Shown: one piece after another, positions 57,543 to 64,000 of the stretch
Position numbering within the stretch: position 1 is the first letter of the stretch
Layout of the letters: every line of letters starts with the position of its first letter
Origin: an uncultured Vicinamibacterales bacterium
Lineage (GTDB): Bacteria; Acidobacteriota; Vicinamibacteria; Vicinamibacterales; UBA8438
Direction: 5' to 3'
Assembly: GCA_958295905.1 (NCBI GenBank)
Contig: OY282382.1
Span: forward strand, 1,264,001 to 1,328,000
Length of the DNA: 64,000 nt
The notes under the pieces: model-generated
Told to the model about the DNA's origin: nothing
Seen by the model: only the letters and a program-made list of their open reading frames with translations
The model's database searches: none
Position numbers and translations under genes: made by a program

Positions 57543-57947
57543 CTAGGCGTAGCGGGCCGGCGTTGCTCCCAGATCGGCGATCGCGTCGATCTCGACCTCG
57601 ACCCCTTTGGGCAGCGCCGCGACCTGCACCGTCGCCCGGGCCGGCGCGGGGGCGTCGAAGTAGCTGCCGTAGACCTCGTTCACCTGGGAGAAGGCGCTCA
57701 GATCCGTCAGGAAGATGGTCGTGCGGACGACTTGGTCGAACCCCGCCCCGGCCGCGTCGAGGATGGCGCCGAGGCTCTGCATGACCCGGCGGGTCTGGGC
57801 GGCGACGTCGCCGTCGATGACCTCGCCGGTGGCCGGGTCAAGGGGAATCTGACCCGAGACGAACAGCAGCGACCCGGCCCGCACCGCCTGCGAATAGGGG
57901 CCGATGGCGGCCGGGGCGCCGTCGGTCTGGACGCCGTGGCGGGGCAT
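57543..57947 (-). CDS. ridA: RidA family reactive intermediate/imine deaminase
   Basis: 134 residues. RidA hydrolyses reactive enamine/imine intermediates from PLP enzymes. Arg104 in APARATVQVAALPKG binds the carboxylate; GPYSQAV, LLFVSGQIPLDP and VEIDAIA are typical. Downstream of rpmB with only 4 bp between, so cotranscribed. The last residues lie at the edge of an F2 repeat. Confidence 0.94.
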   Translation of the reverse strand: MPRHGVQTDGAPAAIGPYSQAVRAGSLLFVSGQIPLDPATGEVIDGDVAAQTRRVMQSLGAILDAAGAGFDQVVRTTIFLTDLSAFSQVNEVYGSYFDAPAPARATVQVAALPKGVEVEIDAIADLGATPARYA

Positions 57948-57951
57948 CGGA

Positions 57952-58143
57952 CTACGCCGCCTTGACGACCCGGTTCGACCGGAGGCAGCGGGTGCAGACG
58001 CGGATGCGCCGTACGCCCCCGTTGATCACCGCCTTGACCCGCTGGATGTTGGCTTCGAATCGCCGCCGCGTCACGTTGTGCGCGTGACTGACGTTCCGCC
58101 CGAAAGCCGGGCCTTTCCCACAGATGTCGCAACGCTTCGCCAT
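57952..58143 (-). CDS. rpmB: 50S ribosomal protein L28
   Basis: 63 residues: MAKRCDICGKGPAFGRNVSHAHN-type N-terminus, RRRFEANIQ and a second Cys pair in RVCTRCLRSNRV, so this is the zinc-binding C+ form. Between the zinc-finger protein gene and ridA on the same strand. Confidence 0.97.
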   Translation of the reverse strand: MAKRCDICGKGPAFGRNVSHAHNVTRRRFEANIQRVKAVINGGVRRIRVCTRCLRSNRVVKAA

Positions 58144-58178
58144 AATGTCGATCCCGCTGTCACCAATCCGAACTTGGA

Positions 58179-58187
58179 ATTATAGCA
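58179..58187 (-). promoter_or_regulatory. Extended -10 promoter for rpmB-ridA
   Basis: On the minus strand TGCTATAAT (58187-58179) is an extended -10 element 36 bases upstream of the rpmB ATG, just after the stop of the upstream gene. No clear -35 box. Confidence 0.55.
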
Positions 58188-58193
58188 GACCCG

Positions 58194-58859
58194 TCAGGGA
58201 AAGATGACGAGCGGCTTGTCGGCCGCGTCGCCCGTCCGACCCGGTGTCCCGGCCGGGGGCGGTGACGACTGCACCATGCGGCTCACCAAGTCGAGATAGG
58301 CGCGGCCGCCGCCCCCGAGGGCCGATTCTGCGCCGGCCGCGGCGCGTTCGATGCGCCGCAGCACCTCGACCAGATCGCGTTTCCCGGCGTTCGGGCCGCC
58401 CGCCGCGGCCGGATCGTCGAGCAGCGGCTTGATCTCCCGCGACAGGCGTTCGGCCAGCGGTGAGGAGGCCCGGTGCTCGTAGATGATGCCCTTGCCCGCG
58501 GTGTCGTAGGTCTTGGCGAGGGTCTCGGCGGTCTCGCGCACCGTGCGATCGTCCACCGGTACCCCGCCCTTCCGGGCAATGCCGTGCAGCAGGTTCTGCA
58601 CGAAGAAGAACAGCTTGTACTGGTGCGCCTGCAGCTCGGCCACGATCGGGAACAGAAAGCGGACGTCGCGTTCCCGTTGGCGTTGCACCGCCGCGGGGGG
58701 ATGGCTCTGCGCCGACGCGAGATACCGGCAGTCGGAAGGGCATCGGATCTCCGTCTGCCGTTTCGTGGCGCAGCAGACGGTGCAGATCTCCCGCTGCAGC
58801 GCGGGACACGTTCGCCGCGGCCGGCGCCGCCGGCACAATGGACAGGTAGATGCGCTCAT
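58194..58859 (-). CDS. Uncharacterised Cys-rich zinc-finger-like protein
   Basis: 221 residues from the ATG at 58859 (MSASTCPLCRRRRPRRTC). The first 50 residues hold eight Cys (CPLC, C, CTVCC, C-x3-C), suggesting one or two zinc sites. A helical domain follows (about 70-170; FLFPIVAELQAHQYKLFFFVQNLLHGIARKG split by short loops). The frame is open about 160 codons upstream, but that part is Arg/Ala/Gly repeat sequence and is not likely to be translated. Function unknown; position upstream of rpmB suggests a housekeeping role. Confidence 0.7.
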   Translation of the reverse strand: MSASTCPLCRRRRPRRTCPALQREICTVCCATKRQTEIRCPSDCRYLASAQSHPPAAVQRQRERDVRFLFPIVAELQAHQYKLFFFVQNLLHGIARKGGVPVDDRTVRETAETLAKTYDTAGKGIIYEHRASSPLAERLSREIKPLLDDPAAAGGPNAGKRDLVEVLRRIERAAAGAESALGGGGRAYLDLVSRMVQSSPPPAGTPGRTGDAADKPLVIFP

Positions 58860-59360
58860 GAGTCGTAGGCCGGCCGCGTCCCGCCCCACCCGGGCGGAAC
58901 GCCGGTTGCGGGGCCGGCACCGCCGTTGCCCGCCGTGGTTCCGTCCCCCGGCCTTCGGGCGCATTCTACTATTCCCCGCCGCTCCCCGTACTCCCGTCAT
59001 GTCGATGCGATCCGGGGGGAGGCGGCCTTCGGGCGCATTCTGCTGTTTTCCTGAGCCCCGGCCGCTCGCGGCGCGCCCTGGGCCGCCTCTGGCCGTTCGC
59101 GGCGCGCCCCGGGCTTGGTCGCTCGCGGCGCGCCCCGGGCTTGGCTGCTCGCGGCGCGCCCCGGCCCTCGCGCTCGCGGCGCGTCTCCGACACCGGCGCA
59201 TGCCGTGCGCTCCGCCGCCCCGGCGCTCACGGCGCGAGCCGGGTCGGCGGCCGTCCCGCCGCGCAGGTCGCCGGCCCCCGCCGCGCATCGGCCGTTCCCG
59301 CGTCCGGGCGCCGCCGGCGGCAGTGCCCCCGTTCGGTGACAATCCGTTCGATATTTGAAA
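58860..59360. other. Gene-free repeat-rich GC spacer
   Basis: No convincing gene. It contains a direct repeat GGCCTTCGGGCGCATTCT at about 58951 and 59026, and about five imperfect tandem units of about 26 bp with the core CTCGCGGCGCGCC at 59065, 59096 (TTCGCGGCGCG), 59122, 59148 and 59173. All frames through it give Arg/Ala/Pro-rich low-complexity translations. Confidence 0.6.
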
Positions 59361-59422
59361 CTGTACGGGACGAACCGTCGTCTAAGGTTACGAACGGGGG
59401 GTGTCAATGGCGGCAGCAGTCC

Positions 59423-59487
59423 GTTGGAATCGGTGAACGCAGCTCAACGGGGCAGAGGGACTGCCCCTTCCGTCGTTCGATTCCAAC
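59423..59487. repeat. Nested hairpin of unknown role
   Basis: GTTGGAATCG (59423-59432) is inverted exactly at 59478-59487 and encloses GGGGCA (59449-59454) / TGCCCC (59462-59467). It stands in an unusually AT-rich stretch for this genome and resembles, but does not fold as, a tRNA. Confidence 0.5.
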
Positions 59488-59541
59488 TCACGTTGCTTCT
59501 TTTTCCGGGGTCAAGCCGGCCGTGTACCGGTTTTGAAATCT

Positions 59542-59556
59542 TGGCACTGAATTTGC
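59542..59556 (+). promoter_or_regulatory. Sigma-54-type -24/-12 promoter match
   Basis: TGGCACTGAATTTGC has GG and GC separated by exactly 10 bases and matches TGGCAC-N5-TTGC at every defined position. It lies about 214 bp upstream of the dksA-like ATG, inside a locally AT-rich stretch. An activator binding site was not identified. Confidence 0.5.
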
Positions 59557-59659
59557 GAAGGAAAACTATCCAGGCGTGAACGAACTCTGTCGGGGCTTGT
59601 CGCCGGCGCAACGGAGCAGCCGTGTTTGGAGGCATCGAGCTGTCACGATGCGTGCAACT

Positions 59660-59752
59660 CCAGCCAGGAGTCTGCGCCGTAAAACGGCGCGGATTCCTGG
59701 AGGGTTGGTTGGGCGGTGAGCGGAGCCGCAGGCGACGCTCTCCGGGCTAGGC
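59660..59752 (+). repeat. Repeat family F2, copy 4
   Basis: The best-preserved unit: CCAGGAGTCTGCGCCGTAAA then ACGGCGCGGATTCCTGG as an imperfect 17-bp dyad, followed by the GAGCGGAGCCGCAGGCGACGCTC-like hairpin part and CTCTCCGGGCTAGG. It lies between the sigma-54-type match and the dksA-like gene and would be transcribed in its leader. Confidence 0.8.
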
Positions 59753-59769
59753 TTGGGAGGGGCCGTAGA

Positions 59770-60216
59770 ATGAATACGAATGCAGAGGGCATGTCCGAGA
59801 TGCGCTTCGACGAGTTGCGCCGCATGCTCGAAGAACGCCGCGAGGAGCTCTCGGGCGCCGTGAAGCACAAGATTCGCGACGTGCGCGCCGATGCGACGCA
59901 GGCGGGGGGACACCGCCCGACCGACGCGAACGGGATGCCGGAAGCGGACATCCAGGGTGACATCGAGTTCGCCCTGCTGCAGATGAAGGCCGAGACGCTG
60001 GCGAAGATCACCGCCGCCCTCGAGCGGCTGGAAGAGGGCACCTACGGGTACTGCTACGAGTGCGGTCAGGAGATCGCCGGGCGGCGGCTGCGGGCGCTGC
60101 CGTTCGCGGAGCGTTGCCGGGACTGCGAGGAAGCGCACGAGTCCGAGTTGAACCGCGAGCGCATGCTCGAGTTCCGCAGCAAGGCGGTGTCGCTGTTCGG
60201 GGCGCCGTCGAGCTGA
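59770..60216 (+). CDS. TraR/DksA-type zinc-finger transcriptional regulator
   Basis: 148 residues with a coiled-coil N-terminal part (about 10-90) and a C4 zinc finger (C95, C98, C116, C119; GYCYECGQEIAGRRL and RCRDCEEAHE). DksA-like proteins bind the RNA polymerase secondary channel, acting with ppGpp; the rsh gene lies 2.4 kb upstream. The coiled-coil tip DxxDxA motif of true DksA is not evident (PTDANGMPEADIQGD is the nearest), so it may be a RNAP-binding general stress type. GGGAGGGG precedes the ATG. Confidence 0.88.
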   Translation: MNTNAEGMSEMRFDELRRMLEERREELSGAVKHKIRDVRADATQAGGHRPTDANGMPEADIQGDIEFALLQMKAETLAKITAALERLEEGTYGYCYECGQEIAGRRLRALPFAERCRDCEEAHESELNRERMLEFRSKAVSLFGAPSS

Positions 60217-60246
60217 TCGGATGGAGGCGTTCCTTCAGGGCGCTCG

Positions 60247-60291
60247 CCGGGGGCTGTCGAAAAAGGGAGCCCCCGGACGAGCGTCCGGGGG
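60247..60291 (+). promoter_or_regulatory. Mutually exclusive hairpins directly upstream of lon
   Basis: CCGGGGGCT (60247-60255) pairs with AGCCCCCGG (60268-60276). Alternatively CCCCCGGAC (60270-60278) pairs with GTCCGGGGG (60283-60291). The middle strand is shared, so only one can form. The ribosome site GGGAG (60296-60300) and the lon ATG at 60310 follow at once. Confidence 0.55.
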
Positions 60292-60309
60292 ATGCGGGAG
60301 AATCGTACG

Positions 60310-62754
<2,445 letters not shown>

Positions 62755-62936
62755 GGGACGCTCACGAATCAGCTTGCCGTGGGGTCCGGCGCGCCGAGCT
62801 GCAGAAAGGCTGCGCCGCGATGCTGTTGGCGACCTCGTAGAGATCGCGGTCCCGACGGTGGGAGCTGCCGCTCCCGTGGGAGCCGGGGTACGGTCCCGCG
62901 GCATTTGCGGGAGGCCGCCGCACGCCGCTCGAACCT

Positions 62937-63989
62937 TCAGCCGTCGCGGCCGCGGGAGTTTCCGCCCCCGTGCGGACGCCGCCCCCGCCCTTCCGGGAGC
63001 CCCGCCCCCGCTCCTCCGGGGGGGCCGCCCTGGCGCCCGCCCCCCCGGGCGCGCATCTGCCCCCGCAGATCGTCGAGCACCCCCTGCAGGTCTCCCGGCA
63101 GCGGCGTCTCGAACTCCACCCTGCGGCCGTCGCGCGGGTGGCCGAACGCGAGGCGCCAGGCGTGAAGAAACGGCCGCTCGAGCGAGGCGAGCACCCGGTG
63201 GTCGGCCGCGAGGTGGCGGCGCACCCCGCCGTAGAGGGCGTCGCCCGCGATGGGGTGGCCGATGCTGGCGAGATGCGCGCGAATCTGGTGGGTGCGGCCG
63301 GTGGCGATGGCGACGGTGGCCAGCGTCAGGCCGCGCAGCCGCTCGGCGCCGGTGATTCGGGTGACGGCGGAGCGGGCGCGGCGGGCCCGCGTCGAGATCC
63401 TCTGCCGGTGGACGGGGTCGCGGCCGAGCGGGGCGTCGATGCGCCGGCCGGCGTTCAGGAGGCCCCACGCCAGGCCGAAGTACTCCTTGTCGACCTCGCG
63501 GCCCGCGAACTGGCGCGACAGCTCGGTGTGGGCGGCGTCGTGCTTGGCGACGACCATCACCCCCGAGGTGCCGCGGTCGAGACGGTGCACGATGCCGGGG
63601 CGCTGCTCGCCGCCGATGCCGCTGAGCCCGGTGACATGGTGCAGCAGGGCGTTCACCAAGGTTCCGCGGTCGTGGCCGGCCGCGGGGTGGACGACCATGC
63701 CGGCCGGCTTGTCGACCACCACGAGATCCGGGTCGTCGTGCAGGATGGCCAGCGGCAGCGCCTCCGGCGCGGGCGCCGCCGGCGCCGCGGCGGGAACCCG
63801 CAGGTCGACCACGTCGCCGGTGCGCACGGCATGACTCGCCCGGACCGTCTTCGCGTTCAGGAGCACATGGCCCTCCCGAATCAGGCGCTGAATCTGCGCC
63901 CGCGATCGCTCGGGCACGACGGCGGTGACGAAGTGGTCGAGGCGCGCGCCGTGGTGCGCGTCCGTCACCGCCAGGCGCTCGGGGTCCAC
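62937..63989 (-). CDS. RluA/RluD-family ribosomal large subunit pseudouridine synthase
   Basis: 350 residues from a GTG at 63989. An S4 domain (about 12-70; ARLDHFVTAVVPERSRAQIQ) precedes the catalytic domain with Asp138 in GIVHRLDRGTSGVMVVAK, VDKPAGMVVHPAAGH and TGRTHQIRAHLASIGHPI. The C-terminal tail (from about 315) is Gly/Arg-rich and not conserved. The frame stays open to the window edge, so the true start may lie outside; the S4 domain looks complete. Convergent with lon; the 182-bp gap holds only GC-rich dyads. Confidence 0.92.
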   Translation of the reverse strand: MDPERLAVTDAHHGARLDHFVTAVVPERSRAQIQRLIREGHVLLNAKTVRASHAVRTGDVVDLRVPAAAPAAPAPEALPLAILHDDPDLVVVDKPAGMVVHPAAGHDRGTLVNALLHHVTGLSGIGGEQRPGIVHRLDRGTSGVMVVAKHDAAHTELSRQFAGREVDKEYFGLAWGLLNAGRRIDAPLGRDPVHRQRISTRARRARSAVTRITGAERLRGLTLATVAIATGRTHQIRAHLASIGHPIAGDALYGGVRRHLAADHRVLASLERPFLHAWRLAFGHPRDGRRVEFETPLPGDLQGVLDDLRGQMRARGGGRQGGPPGGAGAGLPEGRGRRPHGGGNSRGRDG

Positions 63990-64000
63990 TACTTCCGTCT

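Noticed and set aside
59065-59185. CRISPR-like array of short repeats
   Set aside because: Units are head-to-tail without distinct spacers, diverged, and much GC-richer than type I-G repeats; no cas genes adjoin.
58860-59342. N-terminal extension of about 160 residues on the zinc-finger protein
   Set aside because: It is Arg/Ala/Gly repeat sequence produced by GC-rich tandem DNA; the Cys-rich conserved part starts cleanly at the ATG at 58859.
59423-59490. tRNA-like sequence with AGCTCA..GGGGCAGAG and GTTCGATTCC segments
   Set aside because: The T-stem and acceptor do not pair as a cloverleaf; the outer GTTGGAATCG/CGATTCCAAC dyad pairs instead, and the anticodon-loop position after the anticodon is C, not a purine.
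62755-62936. Possible small RNA gene between lon and the pseudouridine synthase gene
   Set aside because: Only short GC dyads such as GGGAG/CTCCC are present; no tRNA, tmRNA or SRP RNA motif could be recognised.

Overview
This 64 kb window is a chromosomal segment of a very GC-rich, diderm bacterium. LptD, a TonB-ExbB-ExbD set and RND-like SecDF imply an outer membrane. The mix of a TPR protein with a carboxypeptidase-regulatory-like domain, a HEAT-repeat/cyclophilin lipoprotein, a duplicated exbD, HppA and many housekeeping genes in short operons resembles Acidobacteriota (Vicinamibacteria-like). That assignment is an inference from gene style, not from a marker gene.

Layout. 1-4055 (minus): mutS2 and dnaG (dnaG runs off the left edge). 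4198-7976: two same-length, apparently identical ISKra4-type insertion sequences in tandem, 18 bp apart, just upstream of the mutS2 promoter. 7977-8553: a dispersed repeat split by an AT-rich miniature element, plus a hairpin with IS-like ends. 8554-9324 (minus): larB. 9751-14188 (plus): citrate synthase, lepA, lepB, separated by repeats and a 181-bp miniature transposon with ISKra4-like ends. 14402-22191 (plus): a four-gene type I-G (formerly I-U) CRISPR effector operon, cas3 - Cas8-like - csb1 - csb2, without cas1, cas2, cas4 or a CRISPR array in the window. 22339-27895 (minus): yggS, a TPR protein, a DinG-type helicase and glyA. 28420-33068: thiC, a small secreted protein (minus), an M20 peptidase, htpX. 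33079-37555 (minus): radical SAM protein, sugar-nucleotide reductase, lptD. 37941-39326 (minus): folC. 39516-43009: HEAT/cyclophilin lipoprotein and, convergent, ddl. 43084-48603 (plus): tgt, yajC, secD, secF, uppP. 49028-55096 (plus): hppA, tonB, exbB, exbD1, exbD2, a TPR lipoprotein. 55202-57355: rsh (relA/spoT). 57543-58859 (minus): ridA, rpmB, a zinc-finger protein. 59770-62754 (plus): dksA-like gene and lon. 62937-63989 (minus): rluD-like pseudouridine synthase.

The most unusual object is csb2 (19807-22191). The Cas5-Cas6-like Csb2 protein is interrupted, in frame and at about its inter-domain linker, by a complete phosphoribosyltransferase domain with a textbook PRPP-binding motif. A short ORF in another frame near the insert's 3' end looks like a remnant of a companion gene. 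This suggests that a phosphoribosyltransferase cassette entered a CRISPR effector gene without breaking its reading frame. Whether the chimera is functional or merely tolerated cannot be told from sequence alone.

The second theme is repeat density. At least five families of short palindromic or dispersed repeats occupy the intergenic spaces. Several supply stop codons or hairpins to neighbouring genes, and two carry nested mobile insertions whose target duplications can be read directly. Possible regulatory sequences include consensus sigma-70 promoters before tonB, hppA and the TPR lipoprotein, a sigma-54-type -24/-12 match before the dksA-like gene, mutually exclusive hairpins before lon, and several -10 boxes so close to start codons that the mRNAs may be leaderless.
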